A stretch of DNA of 64,000 nucleotides from assembly GCA_028280415.1 (NCBI GenBank), contig JANQLV010000053.1, positions 25,885 through 89,884 on the forward strand, in the 5' to 3' direction. The notes below the pieces were generated by a model. It did not search any database and was not told the origin of the DNA. It was given only the letters and a program-made list of their open reading frames with translations. Both the position numbers and the translations under genes were made by a program. Shown here piece by piece: positions 1-8,554 of the stretch. The stretch's first letter is position 1; each line of letters begins with the position of its first letter. Source of the DNA: Saprospiraceae bacterium. Lineage in GTDB: Bacteria > Bacteroidota > Bacteroidia > Chitinophagales > Saprospiraceae.

Positions 1-95
1 TTTGTCAGAGCATTATAGTAAAAGACGTACCCAAGAATACAATCCTGTTTGTTCCAGGTCTTTAAAACATCAATTTTTTATAAAAAAGCCATACC

Positions 96-776
96 ATCAA
101 TCCGAAAAGTGCCATATTATTTTTTACCCGTTCGGCTACACAGGAGGTTGCTGCTAAATCTTTTCTAAAAGGTCAAAAGGCAAAAAACCTGAAAATTGCC
201 CGGCACTTGATTGCCCATACCCGCCAGACCGCTCTGGACTCAAAGCTTCCGGTCTTCATTGCAGAAGGTAGGAATCAACAAGGCAACAGTTTCGGTCATC
301 GTCTGGCGAATGCAGTTGAAACAATTTTTGATTCCGGTTTTGAAAAGGTGATCATTATCGGAAACGATTGCCCGGAATTAACTACCTTACAGTTGCATCA
401 GGCCAATCAGCTCTGTCAGTCGGATCAGGTTGTATTAGGTCCCACGAGTGATGGAGGAGCTTATTTAATCGCTTTTCATAAAAAGCATTTTGAAAAAAGC
501 ACTTTCATTAATCTGGACTGGGAAACCGCTAATTTTCATGCATCTTTTCAAGCATACCTACAAGCACAAAATGTCGGGCTGGAATTATTAGTCGAATTGC
601 AGGATATTGATGATCCCGAGCAATTAAAGGCAATTCTTGCCAGGCTTTGTGATTCTCATCCTTTTAAAAAATTCATCAAATATCTGATCCGAGATTTTCA
701 TTTTAACGGATTCAGCTATAGCATACTTATCCCCCAAATAAGTAAACAATTTCTCTTTCTATCCAGAGCCCCATAA
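96..776 (+). CDS. DUF2064 (CofC-like / TIGR04282-type) glycosyltransferase-like protein, start uncertain
   Basis: This is a nucleotide-sugar-transferase-like protein of the DUF2064 family, which NCBI names TIGR04282 and links to arsenosugar biosynthesis in many bacteria. The family's N-terminal strand and following loop are visible as AILFFTRSATQ (about 111-143), followed by GNDCPELT (352-375) and GPTSDGGAYLI (439-471), the usual nucleotide- and metal-binding loops. The first conventional start codon in frame is TTG at 207, but family-like coding clearly begins before about 111, and there is no ATG, GTG or TTG in frame between the stop at 81-83 and 207. I therefore place the start at ATC 96 as a guess; a rare start or a sequence error is possible. 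It precedes susC by about 150 bases on the same strand and probably belongs to the same transcription unit. The family is seen; the substrate is not known. Confidence 0.7.
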   Translation: MNPKSAILFFTRSATQEVAAKSFLKGQKAKNLKIARHLIAHTRQTALDSKLPVFIAEGRNQQGNSFGHRLANAVETIFDSGFEKVIIIGNDCPELTTLQLHQANQLCQSDQVVLGPTSDGGAYLIAFHKKHFEKSTFINLDWETANFHASFQAYLQAQNVGLELLVELQDIDDPEQLKAILARLCDSHPFKKFIKYLIRDFHFNGFSYSILIPQISKQFLFLSRAP

Positions 777-928
777 TTACATCTTCCCGTTTTCAAGCAA
801 TTTTATTATAAGTCCAATTGCTTATTGGAAAGGCTTCGAAATCGAACAAAAAGAAGAGCGGATTTCTGATATTCGCGCATCTTCACTCATTATTCTATTT
901 TTTCTTATTAATCTTTAAAACATTAGAT

Positions 929-3900
929 ATGTTAACGAGGCTATTGACCACACTGTCAATCTTGTGTCTGTTCTTCGCCTGGAGTAATGCTCAGTCGAGT
1001 ATTAGCGGAATCGTCAAAGACAAGACCAACGGAGAAATACTTACGGGAACGTATATTATTGAAAAAGGAACTCAAAATGCTGTCACCTCTGATAGTGAAG
1101 GCAGGTTTACACTAAATATAAAAACTCAAAAAACAGTTATACAGGTGGAATACCTGGGCTATCAGACCATAGAAGTAGATGTGGTTGCGGGTGATAATGT
1201 AGCGCTACTGCTTGTTCCTTCCGAAACAATCTTAAACGAAATAGTCGTTACAGCACTCGGGTTAAAAAGAGCTTCCAAAAAATTAGGTTACAATCTGCAA
1301 CAGATCGAAGAAAAAGAATTAACCGAAGTCAAATCCGTTAATCTGGTACAAAGTCTGGCGGGAAAGGTAGCAGGGATCACCGTCAATCAGGGAGCAACAG
1401 GAATTGGTTCTACTTCGCAAATCACTATCCGGGGAGAAGCCTCTTTTACCAATAACAATCCACTATTCGTAGTCGATGGCACCCCGATTAATAATAGCAG
1501 TATTCTCAATTTCACCAACGAAGCTGCCGCTGGTTTCCAGGAAGTCGATTTCGGGAACGGCGCGATGGATGTTAATCTGGATGATGTAGAAAGTATTTCG
1601 GTTTTGAAAGGGCCAAGTGCTGCTGCCTTATACGGCACCAGAGCTTCCAATGGTGTCATTTTGATTAGTACAAAAAGCGGAAAAAATACTAAAGGAATTG
1701 GTATAAGTTTCAATTCCAGTCTCACGGTAGAAACTCCTTTTCGTTTACCTGAATTTCAAAACAGTTACGGTCAGGGAAATTCTGGTGCTTTTGAATTTGT
1801 CGATGGCCTCGGAGCTGGTACAAATGATAATATTACTTATTCCTGGGGACCGGCACTCGATCAAGGTCTTCTCATTCCTCAATTTGACAGTCCTGTAAAC
1901 CTGGCCGATGGCCGGCAAGTCAGAGGTGGTGATGTAGCTGTACACGGCGGTGAAGCGATCAGCCCAACTCCCTTCGTTTCGCATCCGGACAACCTGAAGA
2001 ACTTCTATCAAACGGGATTTACACTTACCAATAATCTGGCGCTCTCCGGAGGGTTTAATAATGGACATTATCGCGTATCTTTTACGGATTTACAAAATGA
2101 ATCCATCATTCCGGGGGTTAATCTGGATCGACGCACCGTCAGTACAAGACTGGGTTTTGAACCGATTCGAGGGCTCGAAATCAATACCTCATTCAGTTAT
2201 ATTAATACACAGAGCGATAATCGGCCAGCCGGAGGTTATGGTTCTGAAAACATCAATTACTCCCTGGTCGCTTGGGGGCCGCGATCTCTGGATACAGAAA
2301 TACTTAAGGATTACTGGCAACCCGGTTTGGAAGGTCTTCAGCAATATTCCTTTAACTATACTTTTTTCGATAATCCTTATTTCATTTTAAAAGAAAACAG
2401 AAACGGCTTCGATCGCGATCGCTTGTTTGGAAATATCTCGGCCCGTTTTCAAATCAATGAAAACTGGAGCGTAAAAGCAGGGACAGGTCTGGACCTCTCG
2501 AATGAAGACCGTACTTTTTTAAGAAACTTTAGTTCGAATCGTTTCCGCAATGGAGCCTACGCCGAGCATGACGTTCACTATCGTGAGCAAAACACCGATT
2601 TCTCGGTTAACTATCAAAAAAGCTGGACAAAGTTTGGCCTGGATATTCTGGTAGGAGCTAACCGGCTGGATCAATGGGCCGCTTCTGATCAACTGCAAAC
2701 TGTTGCGCTCGCTCAGCCCGGAATTTTTTCTCTTTCCAACGCTGCTGCTCCAATTGAAGCCTTTTCATTTGATAGCCGTAAAAGAATTAATAGCTTATTC
2801 GCCGTTGCAAAGTTTGATTATGACAACTGGCTATTCTTTGAATTAACCGGACGAAATGATTGGTCAAGTGCTTTGGCGACACCTTCTTCGGCTGATGGCA
2901 CTTCTTTTTTCTATCCATCGATTTCGACTAGCTTTATCCTTTCGGAAATTACCCCACTCCCGGAGGTCATTTCATTTGCCAGACTCCGTGCAAGTTGGGC
3001 AGCCGTCGGAAATGATACCGAGCCTTATCAAACCAGCGGTGTTTTTGTAGCTCAAACCCCGTTTAATACTCAGCCTACCTTTAGCGCTCAGGATTTAATC
3101 GCTAATAATAATCTATTGCCCGAAAGGACAACAGCTATTGAATTGGGCGGAGATATCCGTTTCTGGGATGATCGCCTGCGTTTTGATTTTGCTTATTATA
3201 ATGCACTTACCAAAAATCAGATCATCGCCTTGCCGGTAGCCATTTCTTCCGGATACAACCAACGGGTAATCAACGGAGGGCAGGTGCGCTCTCAGGGTAT
3301 TGAAGTAATTGCCGGCTTTTCGCCAGTTATCAATGGAAACTTCAAATGGAATACTAATTTCAACTTTAGCAGAAACCGTACTATCGCAGAAGACTTACCC
3401 GATGAGATAGAGGGCCGGTTGACCCTCGCTTATTCCAGAGTATACGATAATGTCAATCAAACCGTTTGGCTTCAGGTTGAAGAAGGTGGTCGTATTGGCG
3501 ATCTATATGGAACAGGTTATTTAAAAAATGAAAACGGAGATTTTGTAATCGATCAAAATGGCCAGTATATCGTCGATAATACACTGATCAAACTGGGCAA
3601 TTATAATCCGGATTTCATCTTGGGCTGGAGCAATAGTTTTGCTTATAAAAATTGGGATATGAGTTTTCTTTTTGACTGGCGCTATGGCGGTGTGCTCGTT
3701 TCCAGAACACAGGCACTGGCCGGAGTGGGTGGCCAGTTGATAGAAACCGAGTACCGCCCCGAGACCGGTATTATAGCAGAGGGTGTTGTAAACACCGGAA
3801 CGGAAGAAAATCCGGTTTGGGAAACCAATACTACTGCTGTAAACCCCGAAACTTATTATCGCCAGTTTTACGATAGAAACCATGAAGAGAATAATACACA

Positions 3901-4150
3901 CGATGCGAGTTATATCAAGCTAAGAGAGTTTTCACTGGCTTATACCTTCAAAGGCGTACAGGGGTTTTTCACAAATGGCCGAAGTTTAAGGCTCTCCCTG
4001 ATTGGCAGGAATCTGTTTGCCATCACGGATGTTCCGCATATTGATCCGGAGCAGCTCGCAGTTCAGGGAACTACTTTTGTAAATGGTGTGGAAGACATGT
4101 CTTATGCAACTTCCAGAAGCATCGGATTAAAAATCGGACTTCAGTTTTAA
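929..4150 (+). CDS. SusC/RagA-family TonB-linked outer membrane transporter
   Basis: A 1073-residue outer membrane active transporter that would import a ligand captured by the SusD partner encoded next to it. A signal peptide (MLTRLLTTLSILCLFFAWSNAQ) is followed by a carboxypeptidase-regulatory-like beta-sandwich (about residues 25-100), a TonB plug domain containing SLAGKVAGI, PLFVVDGTPI and LKGPSAAALYGTRASNGVI, and a long beta-barrel ending in the terminal aromatic sequence GLQF. The reading frame is open upstream to TTG 818, but ATG 929 immediately precedes a proper signal peptide, so I use it. The susD gene starts 11 bases downstream. The substrate cannot be read from the sequence; the neighbours (DUF2064 protein, symporter, phosphoesterase homologue, arsenate reductase) do not suggest a polysaccharide locus because no glycoside hydrolase is present. 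Confidence 0.95.
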   Translation: MLTRLLTTLSILCLFFAWSNAQSSISGIVKDKTNGEILTGTYIIEKGTQNAVTSDSEGRFTLNIKTQKTVIQVEYLGYQTIEVDVVAGDNVALLLVPSETILNEIVVTALGLKRASKKLGYNLQQIEEKELTEVKSVNLVQSLAGKVAGITVNQGATGIGSTSQITIRGEASFTNNNPLFVVDGTPINNSSILNFTNEAAAGFQEVDFGNGAMDVNLDDVESISVLKGPSAAALYGTRASNGVILISTKSGKNTKGIGISFNSSLTVETPFRLPEFQNSYGQGNSGAFEFVDGLGAGTNDNITYSWGPALDQGLLIPQFDSPVNLADGRQVRGGDVAVHGGEAISPTPFVSHPDNLKNFYQTGFTLTNNLALSGGFNNGHYRVSFTDLQNESIIPGVNLDRRTVSTRLGFEPIRGLEINTSFSYINTQSDNRPAGGYGSENINYSLVAWGPRSLDTEILKDYWQPGLEGLQQYSFNYTFFDNPYFILKENRNGFDRDRLFGNISARFQINENWSVKAGTGLDLSNEDRTFLRNFSSNRFRNGAYAEHDVHYREQNTDFSVNYQKSWTKFGLDILVGANRLDQWAASDQLQTVALAQPGIFSLSNAAAPIEAFSFDSRKRINSLFAVAKFDYDNWLFFELTGRNDWSSALATPSSADGTSFFYPSISTSFILSEITPLPEVISFARLRASWAAVGNDTEPYQTSGVFVAQTPFNTQPTFSAQDLIANNNLLPERTTAIELGGDIRFWDDRLRFDFAYYNALTKNQIIALPVAISSGYNQRVINGGQVRSQGIEVIAGFSPVINGNFKWNTNFNFSRNRTIAEDLPDEIEGRLTLAYSRVYDNVNQTVWLQVEEGGRIGDLYGTGYLKNENGDFVIDQNGQYIVDNTLIKLGNYNPDFILGWSNSFAYKNWDMSFLFDWRYGGVLVSRTQALAGVGGQLIETEYRPETGIIAEGVVNTGTEENPVWETNTTAVNPETYYRQFYDRNHEENNTHDASYIKLREFSLAYTFKGVQGFFTNGRSLRLSLIGRNLFAITDVPHIDPEQLAVQGTTFVNGVEDMSYATSRSIGLKIGLQF

Positions 4151-4161
4151 AATCATAAAAA

Positions 4162-5592
4162 ATGAAATACTTAACCTATCTATCACTCTTTCTTTTTCTC
4201 TCTTCCTGTACGCAGGATTTCGAAGAAATAAACACCAATCCCAATTCCCCGGTACAAGTACAACCCAGTTTGTTGCTACGACAGGTTATTTATGACTACG
4301 GAGATGAATTAGCTTATGAAGGCTTTGTCGCCGGGAACTTATTGGGTCAATACTTCACTGCCATTGACTTTAATCTGTTTGACCGGCATAGTCTCACCGA
4401 GCCACAATTCGGGGGTAATCCCTGGCCCACGATTTTCAAAAATCTTCGGGATAATGAAATCATTCTCGAACAGGCACGTAAGAATGAAGCATTAGCAGTT
4501 TATGAAGGTCCATCTTTAATTTTAAAAGCCTATATGACTGCTGCCCTGACCGATCTCTATGGAGATGTTCCATATACGGAGGCGCTTCAAGGGGCTAATG
4601 GTAATGTAACGCCTGCTTACGACGAACAATCGGCTATATATACAAGCGATGGAGGTATTTTAGATAATCTGGAAACGGCCATTGATTTACTGGAGAACTA
4701 TTCAGGAACCGGCGTACTGGAAGGAGATATTATATTCAATGGCGATTTGACCAGCTGGGTAAAATTTGCCAACTCCTTGCGAATTAAAGCATTAATGCGT
4801 ATTGCCGATCGGCTTGATGTGGCGGCCGATTTACAAGAGATTTTCAATAGTGGAAACTATATTAATCAAAACCATGAAAACGCAATTTTTGGATTTGCAG
4901 ACAATCAGCCAAATAATTTTAGAATGGCTAATCTCAGGGCAGGAGATTTTAATCTTTTCATTCTGTCTGAAACGGCCGAAGAAATTTTACAGGATCTTAA
5001 TGATCCCCGTTTGGAACTTTTCTACCGGCCGGCAGCCAATACCGGTATCTATAAAGGATTATTGAACGGGCCAGATGCTTCGCAAACTTCTATTTCAGTA
5101 GCGGATTTTTCCTTGACGGGAAGAATATTCCGGGAAGAACCCGGTGATCTGAATGCCAATTTCATCACGGCCTGGGAAACCAGGTTTTTTCTGGCCGAAG
5201 CCGCAGAAAAAGGTTTAATCAATGCTGATGCCCAAGCTTTATATGAAGATGCTGTCAAACTGGCTTTCGAATACTGGAGTGTTGAAATCCCCCTAAATTA
5301 TCTCACTGACGGTAATGCTGCCTATGGTCAAAACGGGCAAAACAAAATTGAACAAATCATTAGCCAGAAATGGATTGCCAATATTATCAATGGTTATGAA
5401 GGGTGGATCGATTATCGCAGAACCGGTTTCCCTCGACTAAAAACGATCTCGGCAAGCTTAAACAACAACCTGATCCCCGTAAGGCTGCCCTACCCTACAG
5501 ATGAAGATGCACTCAATAACGAAAACTTTGAAGCCGCTACCTCCGCAAATGGCAATAGTATTAATGCCAGGGTTTGGTGGGATATAGATTAG
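4162..5592 (+). CDS. SusD-like outer membrane lipoprotein (SusD-like_2 type)
   Basis: Substrate-binding lipoprotein that caps the SusC barrel encoded just upstream. A type II signal peptide ends in the lipobox LSSC (Cys16), and the mature protein begins with acidic residues as is common for surface-exposed Bacteroidota lipoproteins. Family features visible include INTNPNSP near the N-terminus, the TPR-like helical region with TDLYGDVPYTEALQG, SLRIKALMRIAD, and the C-terminal INGYEGWIDYRRTGFPRL. At 476 residues it has the normal length. The spacing of 11 bases from susC indicates cotranscription, and the symporter gene follows after 32 bases. Family call is secure; the ligand is unknown. Confidence 0.93.
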   Translation: MKYLTYLSLFLFLSSCTQDFEEINTNPNSPVQVQPSLLLRQVIYDYGDELAYEGFVAGNLLGQYFTAIDFNLFDRHSLTEPQFGGNPWPTIFKNLRDNEIILEQARKNEALAVYEGPSLILKAYMTAALTDLYGDVPYTEALQGANGNVTPAYDEQSAIYTSDGGILDNLETAIDLLENYSGTGVLEGDIIFNGDLTSWVKFANSLRIKALMRIADRLDVAADLQEIFNSGNYINQNHENAIFGFADNQPNNFRMANLRAGDFNLFILSETAEEILQDLNDPRLELFYRPAANTGIYKGLLNGPDASQTSISVADFSLTGRIFREEPGDLNANFITAWETRFFLAEAAEKGLINADAQALYEDAVKLAFEYWSVEIPLNYLTDGNAAYGQNGQNKIEQIISQKWIANIINGYEGWIDYRRTGFPRLKTISASLNNNLIPVRLPYPTDEDALNNENFEAATSANGNSINARVWWDID

Positions 5593-5624
5593 ATACGGAT
5601 ATATCGATACGTGAATTATAAAAA

Positions 5625-6983
5625 ATGAATTTCGCCCTCATCAGTTATCAATGGTTTTTATTACTCGGATTCGGATTGCTTTTTCTGGCTATGGGGCCCT
5701 ATGCGAAAACGGTAAAAACATTTTTTGAAGCACAAACTGACACCGGTAAAAAACCCAGTTTAATCGTACTCACCAGTAGTTTGGTCATCTCCTGGATTTT
5801 CGCCAAATCAATTACCAATGCTGCTGATTTGAGTATGGCTTTCGGTTTTGTTGGTGGTGTCGCTTATGCACTTTATTACGGATCGTTTATCGTAGCCGGG
5901 ATCGTCATCTATCAATTGAGGACACAAGGAGGCTTTCAAAGTTTGCATCATTTTTTAAACCATAAATACGGCAAAGCAGCAGTCTATCTGTTTTCTGCTC
6001 TAATCGGATTTCGATTATTTAACGAGGTCTGGTCCAATACAATGGTCATTGGAAATTATTTTGGTGAACCCGGAAGCAGTTCCTATTATTCCGCAATTAT
6101 TGTTTTTACCGGCCTGACTTTATTATACACCCTGAAAGGCGGAATGGGGAGTTCTATTCTGACAGATGCTATACAAATGATATTCTTTGGTATACTGATT
6201 TTTATTATCCTTGGTATCATTCTGCCTCAAAGCGAGCATTCCCTTTCCGAGTATTTCAAGTCCGGTGAATGGACAATGGTAACAGGTATGAATCTTTTTT
6301 TTGTAGCCTTGATTCAAATTTTCAGTTATCCTTTTCACGATGCAGTACTTACCGATCGCGGTTTTTTGAGCGATCCCCAAACTACCTTAAAAAGTTTTTT
6401 GTGGGCCGGATTAATTGGCTTCATCTGTATAGTACTTTTTAGTTTTGTTGGTATTCATGCTCAATTTTTGGGTATTGCGAAGGATGCCGCAATTGGTGTA
6501 AGCGAAGCCCTGGGAGCAGGATTAATGTTACTGATGAATTTTATTATGATCACTTCCGCTGCATCTACTCTGGATTCTGCTTTTACTTCCGGGTCAAAGC
6601 TTTTTGTAAAGGACCTGATCTTTTTTAAAAATATAACGGTAAGAAAAGGTCGCCTGGTCATGATTGCTTTTGCTATTTTGGGTACAATCCCGATTTTTCT
6701 CAATCCGACAATTTTGTCTGCAACAACTATCAGTGGTACTATGGTCCTCGGGCTTGCCCCCGTTTTTTTGTTATGGAAAAGAAAGGCAGGCCCCTGGGCA
6801 TTCCATCTAGCAATAGCTACCGGTATTTTTGTCGGAATTTTATTAGCAAGCAAAGCATGGCCGGCATCATTAACCTTTTTTGAAGGTAAATACGCTGATT
6901 TATTATCCGGAAATATTGTCGGAACCATTCTGGCATTTTTATTTTTCTTCTTAGCTTCAATAAAAAAAAATGAAAAAGCTTAA
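5625..6983 (+). CDS. sodium:solute symporter family protein
   Basis: A polytopic inner membrane protein of 452 residues with about 12 hydrophobic segments, resembling the sodium:solute symporter (SSS) family: GGVAYALYYGSFI, LYTLKGGMGSSILTDAIQMIFFGI and the later ITSAASTLDSAFTSGSKLFVKDL, which matches the conserved TSAxxSTxDS region of this family. It is somewhat shorter than the common 500-residue members. It follows susD by 32 bases and its end overlaps the next gene by 14 bases, so it is part of the operon and probably moves the same compound across the inner membrane that SusCD brings into the periplasm. The substrate is not deducible. Confidence 0.85.
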   Translation: MNFALISYQWFLLLGFGLLFLAMGPYAKTVKTFFEAQTDTGKKPSLIVLTSSLVISWIFAKSITNAADLSMAFGFVGGVAYALYYGSFIVAGIVIYQLRTQGGFQSLHHFLNHKYGKAAVYLFSALIGFRLFNEVWSNTMVIGNYFGEPGSSSYYSAIIVFTGLTLLYTLKGGMGSSILTDAIQMIFFGILIFIILGIILPQSEHSLSEYFKSGEWTMVTGMNLFFVALIQIFSYPFHDAVLTDRGFLSDPQTTLKSFLWAGLIGFICIVLFSFVGIHAQFLGIAKDAAIGVSEALGAGLMLLMNFIMITSAASTLDSAFTSGSKLFVKDLIFFKNITVRKGRLVMIAFAILGTIPIFLNPTILSATTISGTMVLGLAPVFLLWKRKAGPWAFHLAIATGIFVGILLASKAWPASLTFFEGKYADLLSGNIVGTILAFLFFFLASIKKNEKA

Positions 6984-7794
6984 TCTTGGAAAACTAAACG
7001 GCCCCTTGCTGGTATTTGGCGGCATTTACAGCAATTTACAGGCACTGGAAGCCCTGGTAAAAATTGCAGATCAAAAAAATATCCCTGCTTCAAATATTAT
7101 TTGCACAGGTGATATCGTCGCTTATTGCGCACAACCGGAAGCCTGTGTGCAAATGATCAGAGTTTTAGGGATTCATTCCATAGCCGGAAATGTAGAAATA
7201 CAAATAAGTACCGGACAAGAGGATTGTGCCTGCGATTTTGTAAACGGAGGCAGATGTGACACTTTTTCCAAACAGTGGTATCCCTTTGCTAAAAATGCGC
7301 TGAGTAAATCCTCTATAGATTGGATGGCCAGGCTTCCGGAGTTTTTAGAATTTGAATATGCTAAGCGAAAAATAGCCGTTGTACACGGTTCTTATCACCA
7401 TACTTCAGAATTCATTTTCGAATCAACTGAATGGGCAGTTAAGCAAAAGAATTTTGACGATCTACAATGTGAAGTCATCCTGGCAGGGCATTGCGGACTT
7501 CCTTTTTCACAATCCGAAAAGGGGAAATTATGGCTTAATTCCGGCGTCATTGGTATGCCTGCCAACGATGGTACTCCCAAAGTCTGGTATATGATCCTTG
7601 ACGATCAAAATGAGATGCTCTCTTACCAGCACCTCCCGCTGGATTATGATCATCAGGAAGCAAACAGGCAAATGATCGCCAAAGATTTAACTCCGGCATA
7701 CGCTGAAACCTTGCTTAGTGGAATCTGGGACAATTGCGAAATACTCCCGCCAGCAGAAACGGCTGCACAAGGAAATGCTTTGCATTTTTTGTAA
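6970..7794 (+). CDS. metallophosphoesterase-like protein with degenerate metal motifs
   Basis: A 274-residue protein with the calcineurin-like phosphoesterase fold pattern: a first beta strand PLLVFGGIYSN, then CTGDIVAYC, AGNVE, VVHGSYHH, LAGHCGLPF and GVIGMPANDGTPKVWY. In ordinary members the first motif is DxH, the third GNHD/E and the last GHTH; here they read GxY, GNVE and GHCG, so several metal ligands are absent. A Cys-containing stretch (EDCACDFVNGGRCD, about residues 80-93) is also unusual. These substitutions look like a subclass signature rather than decay, because the frame and the rest of the fold are intact. The start overlaps the symporter gene by 14 bases, indicating translational coupling. 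Enzymatic activity is therefore doubtful; binding or a different chemistry is possible. Confidence 0.75.
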   Translation: MKKLNLGKLNGPLLVFGGIYSNLQALEALVKIADQKNIPASNIICTGDIVAYCAQPEACVQMIRVLGIHSIAGNVEIQISTGQEDCACDFVNGGRCDTFSKQWYPFAKNALSKSSIDWMARLPEFLEFEYAKRKIAVVHGSYHHTSEFIFESTEWAVKQKNFDDLQCEVILAGHCGLPFSQSEKGKLWLNSGVIGMPANDGTPKVWYMILDDQNEMLSYQHLPLDYDHQEANRQMIAKDLTPAYAETLLSGIWDNCEILPPAETAAQGNALHFL

Positions 7795-7816
7795 GGCTTC
7801 ACGATTAAAAGCCTTA
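7792..7816 (+). terminator. putative terminator hairpin after the SusCD-symporter operon
   Basis: An 8-bp perfect inverted repeat TAAGGCTT / AAGCCTTA with a 9-base loop begins at the stop codon of the phosphoesterase-like gene. A T-rich stretch follows only about 12 bases later, so intrinsic termination is plausible but not certain. Confidence 0.45.
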
Positions 7817-8105
7817 TGCTGTTCCACATTTTTATTTTATACATCAAGCATTTAATAAAATGTTCCTGATTTATCCTATAGTTAACATTACTATCAGTCA
7901 ATTAAGCCTCTTTGTCAGACAAAGCTTTAGTAAACTTACAAAATCAATCTTTCAATAATCTGATTATCAACACCTTGCACACATTAATCTCATTAGAAAA
8001 AGAATAAGGATAAGCATTTATTCAGTATTTGCAATTTTCATAAACTTATTAAAAAAATATACTACATCCTTATTCAATAGCGAAAACCTTCGTTATTTTC
8101 GAGCA
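7795..8105. other. AT-rich intergenic region before the arsenate reductase gene
   Basis: No coding potential was recognised in this 311-base gap. It contains the hairpin at its left end and a promoter-like -7 element at its right end; the middle is AT-rich with no repeat that I could see. Confidence 0.6.
8094..8101 (+). promoter_or_regulatory. Bacteroidota-type -7 element TATTTTCG, near-leaderless
   Basis: TATTTTCG resembles the TAnnTTTG element of the Bacteroidota primary sigma factor (one mismatch). It ends only 4 bases before the ATG at 8106, so the arsenate reductase message would have almost no 5' leader if this is the promoter. Confidence 0.4.
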
Positions 8106-8522
8106 ATGAAAAATATACTAATTCTTTGTACTGGTAACTCCTGCCGAAGCCAAATGGCACATGGTTATTTGCAAGACCTGGCTGGAGATAAAATAAACGT
8201 CTATAGTGCAGGGATTGAAACCCACGGTGTCAATCCAAATGCTATTGCGATTATGCAGAAAGACGGAATCGACATCAGTCATCACAGCTCCAATCACCTC
8301 AGCGAATATGAGCATCTGGCGATGGATTATGTCATAACAGTATGTGACAATGCCAAAGAAGTTTGCCCGGTTTTTCCGGGAGGCACCTACCTTTTTCACC
8401 AAAATTTTCCCGACCCGGCAAAGGCTACCGGCAGCCCGGCTGAAATCGAACAAGAATTCGAAATAGTAAGAGATCAGATCAAACATTGGATAAATGCCTT
8501 CGTTCGAGCATATATTATCTGA
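8106..8522 (+). CDS. arsC: thioredoxin-coupled arsenate reductase (LMW protein tyrosine phosphatase family)
   Basis: Reduces arsenate to arsenite in the cytoplasm using an intramolecular Cys relay. The phosphate-binding loop CTGNSCRS (Cys8, Arg14) is present, and the two extra cysteines of the thioredoxin-dependent ArsC class are seen in VCDNAKEVCP (Cys80 and Cys87), matching the Cys10/Cys82/Cys89 pattern of the pI258 enzyme. The catalytic Asp of the DP motif is Asp103 in FPDPA. Length (138 residues) is typical. No arsR, arsB or acr3 gene is in the window, so the efflux partner must lie elsewhere, or the enzyme serves the putative arsenic cluster upstream. A plain tyrosine phosphatase is less likely because of the two relay cysteines. 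Confidence 0.9.
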   Translation: MKNILILCTGNSCRSQMAHGYLQDLAGDKINVYSAGIETHGVNPNAIAIMQKDGIDISHHSSNHLSEYEHLAMDYVITVCDNAKEVCPVFPGGTYLFHQNFPDPAKATGSPAEIEQEFEIVRDQIKHWINAFVRAYII

Positions 8523-8554
8523 TGCTTCCAGGCGGATCAAGGCCGGGGTATAAT

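Noticed and set aside
2..157. Open frame ending at 157 that could be the end of an upstream gene
   Set aside because: It overlaps the DUF2064 coding region in another frame by about 60 bases and has no recognisable protein features; probably chance.
929..5592. Starch or maltose uptake SusCD linked to the amylase operon
   Set aside because: The amylase/GH65 operon is 24 kb away on the other strand; the SusCD neighbours are not sugar hydrolases.
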